From contig NZ_JAOARI010000031.1 in assembly GCF_025210605.1 (NCBI RefSeq), positions 62,001 to 126,000 on the forward strand: a stretch of 64,000 bases of DNA, read 5' to 3'. The notes below the pieces were generated by a model. The model worked only from the letters and a program-made list of their open reading frames with translations, searched no databases and had not been told where the DNA came from. The translations under genes were made by a program, and so were the position numbers. Every line of letters starts with the position of its first letter. The stretch's first letter is position 1. The stretch comes from Halodesulfovibrio sp. GTDB lineage: Bacteria > Desulfobacterota > Desulfovibrionia > Desulfovibrionales > Desulfovibrionaceae. This document shows positions 1 to 8,956 of the stretch, in pieces.

Positions 1-60
1 ATGCAGAGTAGTAATGTAAGTATATAAATACGCTTCATTGTATGCATCCAGACGTTATAA

Positions 61-981
61 TTAGTGTTCCTGACTGTTAAAGTTCAGGGTTATTTCTGTC
101 AGATCAGGACTTGGTGGACTTGGCAATTGCTCGGTATCGGCAATTGCGCGTAACGTAGAAGAATCAAAATCCGGACGACCAGAGGAATTCAACAACTGAG
201 CATCGAGAATTTCTCCTGTCTGCGAAATAAGTACACGTACCTGTGCAACAAGAATGGTGCGTGTGGCAAGCTTTGGATAGCGCCAATTTGGTCTGATAGC
301 AGCCATAACTGTTAACGCATATAAATCTTCAATGCTGCCGATAACGCCTTCTTGTGGTGTTCCTTCAATACCTTGCTCTGCTTTTGCAGCGTCTTCTTTT
401 TCGACTGCTTTTTGTAAAGCCGCAAGCTCATTTTCAAGGTCATGCACCTTTTTCTGGTCATCTTTTTTTACAGTTGCCTGTGTGGAAGCCAAAGCTTTCC
501 GCAAAATATCTTCGGGGGTTGGTTTAGGTGGAGTCTTTTTCTTTACCTTTTTCTTTTGCGGTTTTTTTTTCGTGTTAGCTTTTTTTACAGCTTTTTTCTT
601 TTGCGGCTTCTTTTTTTTCTTCACCGCTTTTTTCGGTTCATCTTTCTTTTTTGTGCTAACAGGTTTGGCTTTTGGCTTCGCCTTTACCGGTGTCTTCGGT
701 TTAGCTGGTTCCTGCTTAGGTGCTTTTTTTACAGCCTCTTTTTTAGGGGGAGCTGGTTTAGGCTCTTCCTTGGCAGGGGCTTCTTTCTTAGGTTTGGCTG
801 CTGTGGCAACTGCTTTCGATTTTTGTGCAGGGGCAGGAGCCTTTTTTGCCAGTTGTACAAGTTTAACCTTGTACACAGGTACATCCAGCCGCACTTTAAT
901 TGTAGAAGCCGGCCAGTAAAGTATTGCAGCAATAAGTCCTAAGTGAAGACACAAGGAGAACAACATACTCAAAAAGCGCAT
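61..981 (-). CDS. tolA: TolA/TonB-type energy transducer
   Basis: Periplasm-spanning transducer that carries proton-motive energy from TolQ-TolR to the outer membrane. The 306-residue protein has one N-terminal membrane segment (about residues 4-24), then a long Lys/Pro/Ala-rich stretch (about 45-155), a charged probable coiled coil (155-205), and a C-terminal TonB_C-like domain (about 220-306) with a Gly-Arg-Pro-Asp-Phe-Asp segment. The order tolQ-tolR-tolA on the minus strand, with 11 bases between tolR and tolA, fits a Tol-Pal cluster; tolB and pal would be expected beyond the left edge of the window. The C-terminal domain alone could also be read as TonB, so the Tol assignment rests mainly on its neighbours. 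Confidence 0.85.
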   Translation of the reverse strand: MRFLSMLFSLCLHLGLIAAILYWPASTIKVRLDVPVYKVKLVQLAKKAPAPAQKSKAVATAAKPKKEAPAKEEPKPAPPKKEAVKKAPKQEPAKPKTPVKAKPKAKPVSTKKKDEPKKAVKKKKKPQKKKAVKKANTKKKPQKKKVKKKTPPKPTPEDILRKALASTQATVKKDDQKKVHDLENELAALQKAVEKEDAAKAEQGIEGTPQEGVIGSIEDLYALTVMAAIRPNWRYPKLATRTILVAQVRVLISQTGEILDAQLLNSSGRPDFDSSTLRAIADTEQLPSPPSPDLTEITLNFNSQEH

Positions 982-992
982 GCGTCACGCAC

Positions 993-1418
993 CTACTTTT
1001 TTGCTGTTGCGGTTTCTGGGTTTTCAGCAAGAACGCCCAAATTGTCGATACCGGCACCCTTAATGATGCCCATAGCTTTTACAACGCTTCCATAAGCAAC
1101 ATTTGTATCTGCGCGTAAGAAGAGTTGTTTATTCTGTCTTTTAACAAGACGTTCCAAATGTCCGGGAAGGTCTTGTTCTGTAACCGCATAGTCATCAAGC
1201 ATCATCTTTCCATTTTTATCGATGGTAAGAATAAGATGATCTTTGTCAGAAGGCAGTGCGGAAACAGTCTCCGTTTGCGGTAGTTCAACGTCCAGTCCTT
1301 GCGTCATAAGCGGTGCTGTAACCATAAAGATGATGAGCAACACCAGCATTACATCGACAAACGGAGTAACGTTGATTTCGGAAACAAAGCCTTTTTTATT
1401 TCCCATAGATATAGCCAT
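993..1418 (-). CDS. tolR: TolR/ExbD proton-channel subunit
   Basis: Inner-membrane partner of TolQ that couples proton flow to TolA. At 141 residues it has the family layout: a short cytoplasmic N-terminus, one membrane helix (about 17-38) with the essential acidic residue Asp22 in the Thr-Pro-Phe-Val-Asp context, and a periplasmic domain. It starts 4 bases after the tolQ stop codon, so the two are almost certainly cotranscribed. A Met at residue 5 is a possible alternative start, but the first Met has a better spaced AAGGA-like site. Confidence 0.9.
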   Translation of the reverse strand: MAISMGNKKGFVSEINVTPFVDVMLVLLIIFMVTAPLMTQGLDVELPQTETVSALPSDKDHLILTIDKNGKMMLDDYAVTEQDLPGHLERLVKRQNKQLFLRADTNVAYGSVVKAMGIIKGAGIDNLGVLAENPETATAKK

Positions 1419-1422
1419 GTAG

Positions 1423-2115
1423 CTATCCTTCGCCTGCGGTGCGTTTAGGGCGCTGGGTATGCAGTTCCCGCTGCACGCGGTTTAAGAACACGCCGGAAAA
1501 AGAATTAAGCTGGACTTCGATGTCCTGCAATTTTCCAAGGAACATGTTGTAGCCGATAGCGGCAGGAATAGCGACGGCAAGACCGATAGCTGTTGCTACG
1601 AGTGCTTCTGAAATACCCGGTGCAACAGCAGCAAGTGCCGCAGATTTCATCTGTCCAATGGTATGGAAGGAGTGCATAATACCCCATACAGTACCAAAAA
1701 GACCGATAAACGGTGCAGAGTTAGCACAGGTTGCAAGAAACGGAAGCGCGGAAGAAAGAGAAGCAGACTGCATGGATACGCCTTGATCCAGTGAGCGCTT
1801 AACGTTGTCTGCAATGACTGTTGCGGAAGTTACGCTTTCGCGCAGACGTGTATATTCGTCTACGCCCTGCTGTGCTACGAAAAAGAGTGGGGAGGAAGCA
1901 TCAGTGCCGACAGCCTGAACTGCTTCGCGCAGGGATTTAGCGTTCTGGAATGCTGTGATGCCTCTGGCAGCACGTTTTTTCGCAGAAGAAAGCGTGAACC
2001 ATTTATTACACATAATAGTCCAACTAATAAGGGACATTGCAGCAAGCATGCCGAGTACAATTTTTACGACAATGGTGGCTTGCCCAATGAGCATGAGGAT
2101 ATTGGTGTCACCCAT
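1423..2115 (-). CDS. tolQ: TolQ/ExbB proton-channel subunit
   Basis: Polytopic inner-membrane subunit of the Tol motor. The 230-residue product shows three hydrophobic segments (about 16-36, 125-150 and 165-190) with the MotA/TolQ/ExbB signature around Gly-Leu-Phe-Gly-Thr-Val-Trp-Gly. It is the first gene of the tolQRA run on the minus strand, so its promoter should lie in the gap to the divergent tolC-like gene. Assignment to Tol rather than Exb follows from the linked tolR and the long TolA-like third gene. Confidence 0.9.
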   Translation of the reverse strand: MGDTNILMLIGQATIVVKIVLGMLAAMSLISWTIMCNKWFTLSSAKKRAARGITAFQNAKSLREAVQAVGTDASSPLFFVAQQGVDEYTRLRESVTSATVIADNVKRSLDQGVSMQSASLSSALPFLATCANSAPFIGLFGTVWGIMHSFHTIGQMKSAALAAVAPGISEALVATAIGLAVAIPAAIGYNMFLGKLQDIEVQLNSFSGVFLNRVQRELHTQRPKRTAGEG

Positions 2116-2575
2116 ATATTTCTCCGGTTGATGTTACGGATATATTTATTGTGAGTCTGAAGCGTTGTACCCTAAATAAGTGACGGTTAAAAGTTATTAC
2201 GTATCATGCTTATTTTTTTCTCTTTTATAGTGTAAAATGAATATTGCACTAGTATGTTTCTAGCTGGTTTGGACGGTGTGTTTTGCTGTTTTTTGTTTGC
2301 AGCGTAATGTGCCTTGCAGTACTTGGTTATTTTGAGTATTTACCTTTTTTCAAACAGTGTTTGAAAAAAGGTAACTGCCTAGGAATTATCCTGATCATTC
2401 AGTGCTTCTCTTCACACACGGAAGCATACCTGAAACACAGCGTGATTTTACGTATAGATCAGTGTTTTTATCCCCTTACCCTTGAAACAGCGCATGAAAG
2501 TGTTTATTCTTCTACGACTTTACTCTTCGTGATGCTAGCTGCGAGTCTATGAGACAAACGCAAGGAGACCTGACC
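2116..2575. other. Divergent intergenic region, tolQ / tolC-like
   Basis: This 460-base gap must hold the promoters of the tolQRA set (leftward) and the TolC-like gene (rightward). A TTTACA hexamer on the minus strand near 2240 could be a -35 for tolQ, but no good -10 follows. The one clear structure is a perfect inverted repeat at 2341-2373. A reading frame of 89 codons at 2283-2552 has no ribosome site and no recognisable content. Confidence 0.6.
2341..2373. repeat. Perfect 15-bp inverted repeat
   Basis: Arms at 2341-2355 and 2359-2373 are exact reverse complements (TACCTTTTTTCAAAC and GTTTGAAAAAAGGTA) around a 3-base AGT loop. No T-run follows on either strand, so it is not a standard terminator. 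It lies about 200 bases upstream of the TolC-like gene, where it could be an RNA leader hairpin or a protein-binding palindrome. Confidence 0.7.
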
Positions 2576-4231
2576 ATGAGATGCCCCCGTTGGCAACAGC
2601 TGCTTATACTCGTCATGTTGAGTATGGTTTTGGCAGCCCCTGTTTACGCCGAGACTGTACCTTCATCTGGTGACATGACCGAGTCGGCAGATATGAAAGA
2701 ACTCGATAAAGGCGCGCTGGACGTTGATATTCAACGCGAAGCTTCGCCTGAAGAGCGAACTGCTGTTGCAGAAGAAATTAAACAGGCTGCAAAAGCAGTT
2801 AAACCGGAATCTACTGCCGGAATTCTTTTTTCCGGAACATATAATCTTAAAGAAGCGGTACTCAAAGCTCTTGCCGACAACCCTTCCATTGAAGCAGCCC
2901 GCAGAGGCGCAACCAGTGCCGAAGAAACCAGAAAGTCTGCTCGTGGTGCATTTGGACCGGCTTTAAGCACAAACTACGGTTGGACATATTCCAAACCAAG
3001 TTTGAATGGCAGTCAGCACAATTACCAGTGGGCAGTTGAAGTTACTCAGCCTATTTTCACTGGTTTCAACCTGCTTGCAACTTACAATAGTGCAGCCCTT
3101 ACTGCTGAAAGTCAGGATCTTGCACTGAGCTTAGCTGAATTGAACTTGATTTTTGTTGTACAGCAAAACTTCATTAATCTGTTAACAGCACGCGAAAATG
3201 TCGAATCTGCAAAAGACTCTGTAGAACGTCTGGCTTCTCAGCTTAAAGTTGCACAGGCATTCTATGATGTTGGGCTTAAGCCACGCATTGACGTTCTGCG
3301 CGCAGAAGCACAGCTTTCCGAATCTGAAAACACTCTTATTTCTGCACAGAATACAGTTGTTATTCAGGAAGCACGTTTGAACACATTGCTTAATCTGCCA
3401 GTTAACGCACATATTAATTACAAAGGTGAACTTGCATACTTCCCATTTGACCAACCATTGGAAGTGAGCCTTGATACTGCGGCGCATTACCGTCCAGATA
3501 TTTTGATTGCCCGCAAAGCTACTGAAATTTCTCAAGAGCAGGTAACAGTAGCTGCCAGTGAATTTTATCCACAGGTTAAAGGTACTGTGACGTGGACTAA
3601 AAATGGCGACGGCATAGAAGTTAACGGGTATAGTCGTAGAACCATTTTGGTTCCTCTGGCACGTACTCAGGTTGGCGCGCAAGCATCATGGAGCGTCTTC
3701 TCTTGGGGTACTACCTACTTTGCAACAACCAGCGCAAAACAAACGGTTCTTTCCAATAAAGCCAGCGAAGCCAACACATGGCAGGAAGCTGCGTTTGAAG
3801 TAAAGTCCCGTTACCTCAACATCATCAACGCTGCAAAACGTATTAAAGTGGCAGAAAAAACTGTTGCTGCGGCAGAAGAAGCCTACCGCATGGCAGTTGC
3901 CCGTTACCAAGCGCAAGTTGGAACAAACACAGACGTGCTCGACGCACAGGCTGACCTTTCCTCCGCGGAAGCATCTCTGATTTCTGCACGCGGTGATTAC
4001 ATGATTTCTGTAGCGTCCTTGTATAATGCAACAGGAACTAAGGTTCCGGGACTTACAACCAGCAATATCATCAATGAAACTGGTCGTGGATTGGAAGCGG
4101 ACATTGCAAGTGATATTAGAAAAGATGAAGCAGCAGAACGCCGTGACGATACAGGCGCTCTTGATCAGCCTCTTAACACTGAAGAAGATCGTCAGATTGA
4201 AAATACACTTGAATCAGAATCAGATCAGTAA
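2576..4231 (+). CDS. TolC-family outer-membrane efflux protein
   Basis: Outer-membrane channel of the TolC/OEP family, used for type I secretion or multidrug efflux. I place the start at 2576 because AAGGAG lies at 2562-2567, and the product (551 residues) then begins with a classical signal peptide ending in Val-Tyr-Ala. Two OEP repeats follow (about 85-265 and 285-480), rich in the long alpha-helical heptads of the tunnel. The last 45 residues form an acidic, polar tail of the kind often seen on TolC homologues. No membrane-fusion protein or transporter gene lies next to it, so the exported substrate cannot be inferred. Confidence 0.9.
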   Translation: MRCPRWQQLLILVMLSMVLAAPVYAETVPSSGDMTESADMKELDKGALDVDIQREASPEERTAVAEEIKQAAKAVKPESTAGILFSGTYNLKEAVLKALADNPSIEAARRGATSAEETRKSARGAFGPALSTNYGWTYSKPSLNGSQHNYQWAVEVTQPIFTGFNLLATYNSAALTAESQDLALSLAELNLIFVVQQNFINLLTARENVESAKDSVERLASQLKVAQAFYDVGLKPRIDVLRAEAQLSESENTLISAQNTVVIQEARLNTLLNLPVNAHINYKGELAYFPFDQPLEVSLDTAAHYRPDILIARKATEISQEQVTVAASEFYPQVKGTVTWTKNGDGIEVNGYSRRTILVPLARTQVGAQASWSVFSWGTTYFATTSAKQTVLSNKASEANTWQEAAFEVKSRYLNIINAAKRIKVAEKTVAAAEEAYRMAVARYQAQVGTNTDVLDAQADLSSAEASLISARGDYMISVASLYNATGTKVPGLTTSNIINETGRGLEADIASDIRKDEAAERRDDTGALDQPLNTEEDRQIENTLESESDQ

Positions 4232-4297
4232 AAATACGTAAGGTACTTGTGGTATAGGTATACATTAGCAAGATATCTTACGATTTCGTTTACCAAG

Positions 4298-4332
4298 AAA
4301 GGCTGTCCTTTGAATAAAAGGACAGCCTTTTG
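4298..4332 (+). terminator. Terminator of the TolC-like gene
   Basis: A 14-bp stem (4298-4311 with 4317-4330), carrying ggctgtcc / ggacagcc inside A and T runs. The same stem sequence recurs at 8921-8954 and 28587-28622. Confidence 0.85.
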
Positions 4333-4350
4333 TTGTGAGGAATTGGGGGG

Positions 4351-4520
4351 GAGCCTCTGGCGGCTCTCCGAGGGGGCTGTCTCCGACGGCTGGGCTGAAA
4401 CTTTTGCAAAGCTTCCCCCAGACCCCCTTCAAAACTTTTTATTATGCGAGGATATTCTGTCGCATATGTTTTTGTACGGCTAATTGGGAGTGATTTGAAA
4501 ACAAAAGGCTGTCCTATGTA
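4351..4520 (+). repeat. Intergenic repeat family A, copy 1
   Basis: About 170 bases shared with 8781-8956 and, inverted, 28585-28773. It begins with a CTCCGAGGG block, contains a hairpin of GAAACTTT and AAAG(C/T)TTC inside a CTGGG / CCCAG pair, then a conserved block ending in acaaaaggctgtccta. In this copy one base of the hairpin has changed and the closing arm of the final ggctgtcc stem is lost (tttaggaaaacc follows), so it looks decayed. It lies in the same orientation as the tolC-like gene upstream. Confidence 0.8.
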
Positions 4521-4550
4521 TATTTAGGAAAACCAAAGTCTTTGGTAAAA

Positions 4551-5255
4551 TTAAATAGCGTAGCCGGAAAGAAGTAGCATAGTCACAACGCTTTGCTCGA
4601 CAATTGGTGATAAACCAGGTCTGAGCCACACAGTCATTGTTGCGCCACCAAACATGTTTTTACCAACTCGCACAACGCCGAGAGTTTTGTTTCCTCGAGT
4701 CACCTTGTAGCCAAGTGGTGAACCATGGACTTTGCCTTTTTCGTCTTTAAACACGGATGCAAGCTTGTATCGTTTGCCTAGAATATTAGCCCCACCGCTC
4801 AATGTAAGATTTGTGTGTACCAGACTATCAAGACCTACTTGTTCTAAAAGCTCACTTTTTGCATCAATATCAGGCATGCTAATGCCGATATTGCCGATAA
4901 CTCTTCCTTTACGGGTAATTACGGCAACATAAGGGTTGTGCAGTCGCATCCCAATGCTTGGGAGTGCAAACGCTTGTCTTTTGCACTCAGCAGAAAGCTT
5001 CCATTTTTGGGCGGCTTTGATGGTAAGATCGATATTCTGTGCACCAGCATAGTAAATAAGACCAGCTTGGTAGCCGATGCTTTTGTATGTGCCAGTGGCA
5101 ATATTTTCTAGCTCAAAATCAGAAGTTAAGCCGATTCCAGAGTATTTCAGCTCAGCAGTTTTTGCTTTTGGGTGAACGCCGTACAAAGGAGCTTTAGAGC
5201 CCATGCAACCTGTCAGGCAGAAAACGAGCAGTAAGCAGAAAAGAGTTTTTTTCAT
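4551..5255 (-). CDS. Lipoprotein of unknown function
   Basis: I do not recognise the family. The 234-residue protein begins with a lipoprotein signal: two Lys, a hydrophobic core, then the lipobox Leu-Thr-Gly-Cys with Cys17 as the modified residue. The next residues are Met and Gly, so outer-membrane sorting is plausible. The rest is mainly polar with alternating hydrophobic residues, suggesting beta-structure, and the C-terminus ends in a short hydrophobic stretch. It is a single gene between the tolC-like gene and tRNA-Leu with no functional partner nearby. Confidence 0.8.
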   Translation of the reverse strand: MKKTLFCLLLVFCLTGCMGSKAPLYGVHPKAKTAELKYSGIGLTSDFELENIATGTYKSIGYQAGLIYYAGAQNIDLTIKAAQKWKLSAECKRQAFALPSIGMRLHNPYVAVITRKGRVIGNIGISMPDIDAKSELLEQVGLDSLVHTNLTLSGGANILGKRYKLASVFKDEKGKVHGSPLGYKVTRGNKTLGVVRVGKNMFGGATMTVWLRPGLSPIVEQSVVTMLLLSGYAI

Positions 5256-5398
5256 AGTTTCTCATTGATTAGGTAGTAGTTGAGTTAGAGAAGAAAATTC
5301 AACAAAAACGTATAATATACTGTGAAGATTGCCTTTATCAAATACGGTGAGCATAGGAAAGCAAAACACGCCGTTAGAGCTAACTCTTAGGTACAAAA

Positions 5399-5432
5399 AA
5401 AGCTCTTAATTCATATGAATTAAGAGCTTTTG
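5399..5432 (-). terminator. Terminator of tRNA-Leu
   Basis: A long perfect palindrome at 5401-5428 (agctcttaattcat paired with atgaattaagagct) with A-run and T-run flanks. It lies just after the 3' end of the minus-strand tRNA and can work in both directions. Confidence 0.75.
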
Positions 5433-5439
5433 AATTCGA

Positions 5440-5526
5440 TGGTGCCGGGGGAGAGACTCGAACTCTCACGGAAATACATCCACTAGACCCTGAACCTAGC
5501 GTGTCTACCAATTCCACCACCTCGGC
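5440..5526 (-). tRNA. tRNA-Leu(CAG)
   Basis: On the minus strand a type II tRNA starts with GCCGAGG and ends with an encoded CCA. The D arm matches the Leu pattern (GAATTGGTAGACAC), the anticodon stem is CTAGG/TCTAG around the loop TTCAGGG giving anticodon CAG, there is a long variable arm, and the T arm contains GTTCGAGTC. Length 87 bases with CCA. Confidence 0.95.
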
Positions 5527-5998
5527 ACGTTTTTCGACGAAGCTTTTGTTGTGCTTCGAGGAGTGGTGTTTATCCATAAAACAAAAAGCATGCAAGCTTT
5601 TTTTAAGAAAAATCAAAAAAATATCGTAATTCTACTCGCTGAGAAAAAGAAGTATAGGTGTATATATCCCATAACAGGCTTACTTTACATGTCTATTTTC
5701 TACAATTGCATGTATAAAGAACATGCTTGTGGATTAGGTTCTTATTGTTCGAATACACACGAGGTATGTTGAGTCACGCACAGGAGTGAGGGCTGCAGAG
5801 TGTGCAATTAATTGCATGTAACCTCGTGACGTTGCGTAATAGCGCTTGCCACGCAGATTTCTCCATCAGAAACCAGCTTGTGAGCCATCTGCCACTTGAA
5901 GCACCAACCCTTTTGCTGTAACAATGTTCGCCTTCGCGCAACAGGCTGCCTGTTCGCGAAAGCATTTTTACGAAAATCACATGCTGCTGGTGGTACCC
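5527..5998. other. Intergenic region, tRNA-Leu / ribF
   Basis: Apart from the candidate tRNA promoter I see no gene. Several short open frames on both strands between 5774 and 6032 lack ribosome sites and recognisable content. The segment 5900-5998 can be read in frame with ribF, but family alignment favours the start at 5999. Confidence 0.5.
5567..5595 (-). promoter_or_regulatory. Candidate promoter of tRNA-Leu
   Basis: Read on the minus strand, TTGCAT (5590-5595) is followed after 17 bases by TAAACA (5567-5572), about 40 bases ahead of the tRNA. The match to sigma-70 boxes is moderate. Confidence 0.35.
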
Positions 5999-6943
5999 AT
6001 GCAAATTGCACGAAGCATACAGGAAATCTCACTAGATCTTTCCCAAGGTTGTTGCGTCACTATCGGAAACTTTGACGGCGTACACAACGGTCATAGAAAG
6101 TTAATCAACCGCGCTAAAGAAAAAGCGGCATCTATGGGTGTACCCAGTGTTGTTGTGACCTTTTGTCCACACCCACTTAAAGTACTTGCCGGTTCGCATG
6201 CCCCTGCTCTTATTACCGATTATGAAAAGAAGTTAGACCTGCTTGAAAAAATCGGCGTAGACCTTGTTCTTTTACTTGAGTTTACACGGGAGCTGGCTGC
6301 ACTTGAACCCGAAGAATTTGTAAAAAGTATCCTTGTTGATGAGCTAAAGATGAAAGAGCTTGTTGTGGGCTACGATTACGCCTTCGGTAAAGGGCGCAAA
6401 GGGAATTTTGAACTACTTTCCGCGCTGGGCGAGAAATATGGATATGGCATAGAACGTCTTGATCCTGTTATGATCGGCGACGCTATTGTCAGCTCCACAC
6501 GTATTCGTGACCTCATTAAAGCCGGTAAAGTGTGGGATGTGCGACCTCTTATGGATCGTTTTTATATTATCCGCGGTACTGTTATTCATGGTATGGACCG
6601 TGGTGGAAAACTGCTGGGCTTTCCTACTGCAAACATGCGTGTGCGTGACGAACTGCACCCGAAACCGGGTGTGTACGCCACTTGGGCTGAATTAGACGGC
6701 GAAGTATATCAGGCTGTAACAAACATTGGTTACAACCCGACCTTCGGTAATGATGAGATTAGTGTTGAAACGTTTATTCTTGATTTTGATGCAGACATTT
6801 ACGGATGGGAACTGCGTCTCAATTTTGTTGCGCGCATGCGTGATGAGAAAAAGTTTAGCGGACTAGATGAACTCATCGAACAAATAACTAATGATGTAAC
6901 ATTAGCCAGACAACTGCTCGACGCCCCTGAAGCACGCCTGTAG
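5999..6943 (+). CDS. ribF: Bifunctional riboflavin kinase / FAD synthetase
   Basis: Converts riboflavin to FMN and then FAD. The 314-residue protein has the two expected domains: an N-terminal nucleotidyltransferase with Gly-Asn-Phe-Asp-Gly-Val-His-Asn-Gly-His near residue 24 and Ser-Ser-Thr-Arg-Ile-Arg near 165, and a C-terminal riboflavin kinase with Gly-Phe-Pro-Thr-Ala-Asn near 210 and Asn-Pro-Thr-Phe. The frame is open 75 bases further upstream, but known RibF proteins begin a few residues before the first motif, so I chose ATG 5999. clcA follows after 26 bases and may be cotranscribed. Confidence 0.93.
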   Translation: MQIARSIQEISLDLSQGCCVTIGNFDGVHNGHRKLINRAKEKAASMGVPSVVVTFCPHPLKVLAGSHAPALITDYEKKLDLLEKIGVDLVLLLEFTRELAALEPEEFVKSILVDELKMKELVVGYDYAFGKGRKGNFELLSALGEKYGYGIERLDPVMIGDAIVSSTRIRDLIKAGKVWDVRPLMDRFYIIRGTVIHGMDRGGKLLGFPTANMRVRDELHPKPGVYATWAELDGEVYQAVTNIGYNPTFGNDEISVETFILDFDADIYGWELRLNFVARMRDEKKFSGLDELIEQITNDVTLARQLLDAPEARL

Positions 6944-6969
6944 CATGAATATACAATCTGGAGCGCCTG

Positions 6970-8757
6970 ATGCTCGGTCCATTTAACAAAATCTGGAAAG
7001 AATACCTTCGTGTATACCATAGTGTCACATACGTCCGTATGCTTGTGCTTGGTGTGCTTGTTGGTATTTTTGCCGGTTTAGTCGCTGTCATATTCCGTCT
7101 CGGACTCGACTATTCTCTCGACTTTATCCAACACAACCTTGCTGGATTCTCCAGTCACGGCGGACATAGTGGTGAATATCGCCCTTGGGTTATTCCTATC
7201 GCACTGGTTTCTGTCGCGTTAGTTACCGGTTTTCTGGTGGAAAAATTTCTTCCAGATTCCATTCATGGTGTCACTGACGGCACTGATGCGATGATTAAAG
7301 CGTTCCACCAGAACAAAGGTGAAATTAAACCTAAGGCTCCCATCATCAAAGGGATCACTTCTATTATGACCATTGCAGCGGGTGGTTCCGCAGGTCAGGA
7401 AGGCCCTGTTTCCCAGCTTGGTGCTGGGCTTGGTTGCTGGTTTGCACATAAATTCGGGCTTTCTACTAAAGAGCGTCGTATTTTAATGCTCACTGGTGCT
7501 GCCGGTGGTCTGGGTGCTATCTTCCTTGCGCCTCTTGGTGGCGCTATGACAGCCATTGAGGTTATCTACAAAGAAGACTTCGAATCAGAAGCTATTGTTT
7601 CTGCGGTAACATCGTCCGTTGTTGCGTATTCCCTTTTCTTTATGGCATTTGGCTCCAAGCCAATGTTTGATATTCCGGAATTCCACTTCAACGATGCACG
7701 GGAGCTGTTGTTTTACGCCATTCTTTCCGCTGCATGTGCCCTTGCAGCGTGGATTTACGTCCGAACCTTCCACTTCCTCAAATACTCAGTGTTTGAAAAG
7801 CTCCGCCAGCGTGTAGGCATAATGTGGACAATGGCAGCTGGCGGTCTCATCATGGGCGTGTACGGCATGTTCTATCCGGAAGTGCTTTCAACCGGACATC
7901 ACGGCTTGGAACAAGCAATTAACGGTAGCCTGCCGGTATTTACCATGCTTGTGCTTCTTTTTGGAAAAACACTGGCAACGTCACTCACCCTCGGCTCCGG
8001 CATGAGTGGTGGCATGTTTGCCCCTGCACTGTTTGTAGGGGGCATGACAGGTGGTGTTGTCGGATTTACCGCAAACAGCTTTTACCCGAATATTGTTACC
8101 CAGCCGGGCGGTTATGTTCTGGTAGGTATGGCAACATTTTTTGCTGGAGTCGCAAACGCGCCTATCGGGCCGTTAATTATGGTTTGCGAACTGTCGCAGG
8201 GCTATGGTTTGCTGGCTCCGCTTATGCTCGCAGGTGCTATCTGTGTTGTTATTAGCCGTAAAGTTTCACTCTATGAAAATCAGGTTGAGAATAAATTTGA
8301 ATCTCCTGCGCATATTGTTGATTCTACAGTAAACATTCTCGAGAACCTGCACGTGGGCGACTTCTACCAACGCGGACGTGTAACGATTCTTGAAGAATCT
8401 ATTACACTAAAGGCTTTGACAAACATTATTACCGGCACAAACGAGTTCTTCTTCCCTGTGAAAAACATTGCAGGAGAAATTACAGGCATTCTTTCCATCA
8501 ACGATGTGCGAAACATATTGTACGAGGAAAGCTTGTTTGATCTTGTTGTCGTAGGTGACTTGGCGCGTAAAGGTGTAACACTCCATGACGATGATGACCT
8601 GTATACCGCGTTGGTTAAGTTTGTAGACTCAGACCTTGGACAGATTCCAGTTGTGCAGGAAGATAATCCGCATGAAATTCTTGGTCTCATCAACCGAGCC
8701 GATGTGTTCCGTGCCTATAAAAATCATTTGAGCACAATCCACGAAAACGAAAAATAG
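6970..8757 (+). CDS. clcA: ClC-family chloride channel/antiporter with CBS pair
   Basis: Membrane chloride transporter. Residues 1-430 form the ClC membrane domain; visible signatures are Gly-Gly-Ser-Ala-Gly-Gln-Glu-Gly-Pro (its Glu is the family's gating glutamate) and Gly-Ser-Gly-Met-Ser-Gly-Gly-Met-Phe-Ala-Pro. Residues about 455-590 contain two CBS domains, which in this family bind nucleotides and modulate gating. At 595 residues it is the usual length for CBS-bearing bacterial ClC proteins. A GGAG site precedes the ATG. The gene ends 23 bases before a family A repeat that carries its terminator. Confidence 0.92.
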   Translation: MLGPFNKIWKEYLRVYHSVTYVRMLVLGVLVGIFAGLVAVIFRLGLDYSLDFIQHNLAGFSSHGGHSGEYRPWVIPIALVSVALVTGFLVEKFLPDSIHGVTDGTDAMIKAFHQNKGEIKPKAPIIKGITSIMTIAAGGSAGQEGPVSQLGAGLGCWFAHKFGLSTKERRILMLTGAAGGLGAIFLAPLGGAMTAIEVIYKEDFESEAIVSAVTSSVVAYSLFFMAFGSKPMFDIPEFHFNDARELLFYAILSAACALAAWIYVRTFHFLKYSVFEKLRQRVGIMWTMAAGGLIMGVYGMFYPEVLSTGHHGLEQAINGSLPVFTMLVLLFGKTLATSLTLGSGMSGGMFAPALFVGGMTGGVVGFTANSFYPNIVTQPGGYVLVGMATFFAGVANAPIGPLIMVCELSQGYGLLAPLMLAGAICVVISRKVSLYENQVENKFESPAHIVDSTVNILENLHVGDFYQRGRVTILEESITLKALTNIITGTNEFFFPVKNIAGEITGILSINDVRNILYEESLFDLVVVGDLARKGVTLHDDDDLYTALVKFVDSDLGQIPVVQEDNPHEILGLINRADVFRAYKNHLSTIHENEK

Positions 8758-8780
8758 GCTTTTCGCAAGCTTGCGGTGGC

Positions 8781-8956
8781 ACTTCGAGGGACTGCTGTCT
8801 CCGACGGCTGGGCTGAAACTTTTGCAAAGTTTCCCCCAGACCCCCTTTAAAGCTTTTTAGTATGCGAGAATATCCCGTTGGATATGTCTTTGCACGGCTT
8901 CGCATAATCTGATTTAAACAAAAAGGCTGTCCTATGTATGTAGGACAGCCTTTTGT
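8781..8956 (+). repeat. Intergenic repeat family A, copy 2
   Basis: The most complete forward copy. It holds the GAAACTTT (8815-8822) / AAAGTTTC (8826-8833) hairpin inside CTGGG/CCCAG, a conserved cccccagaccccct block, a ggatatgtctttgcacggctt block, and the closing ggctgtcc terminator. It starts 23 bases after the clcA stop codon, in the sense direction. Confidence 0.85.
8921..8956 (+). terminator. Terminator of ribF-clcA, inside repeat A
   Basis: A 14-bp stem (8921-8934 with 8941-8954) with A-run on the left and T-run on the right. It forms the 3' end of family A copy 2. Confidence 0.85.

Noticed and set aside
332..942. Plus-strand frames rich in Phe and Leu opposite tolA
   Set aside because: They are antisense shadows of the Lys/Ala/Pro-rich part of tolA.
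2283..2552. 89-codon frame upstream of the TolC-like gene
   Set aside because: No ribosome site, it contains the 15-bp palindrome, and its product has no recognisable features.
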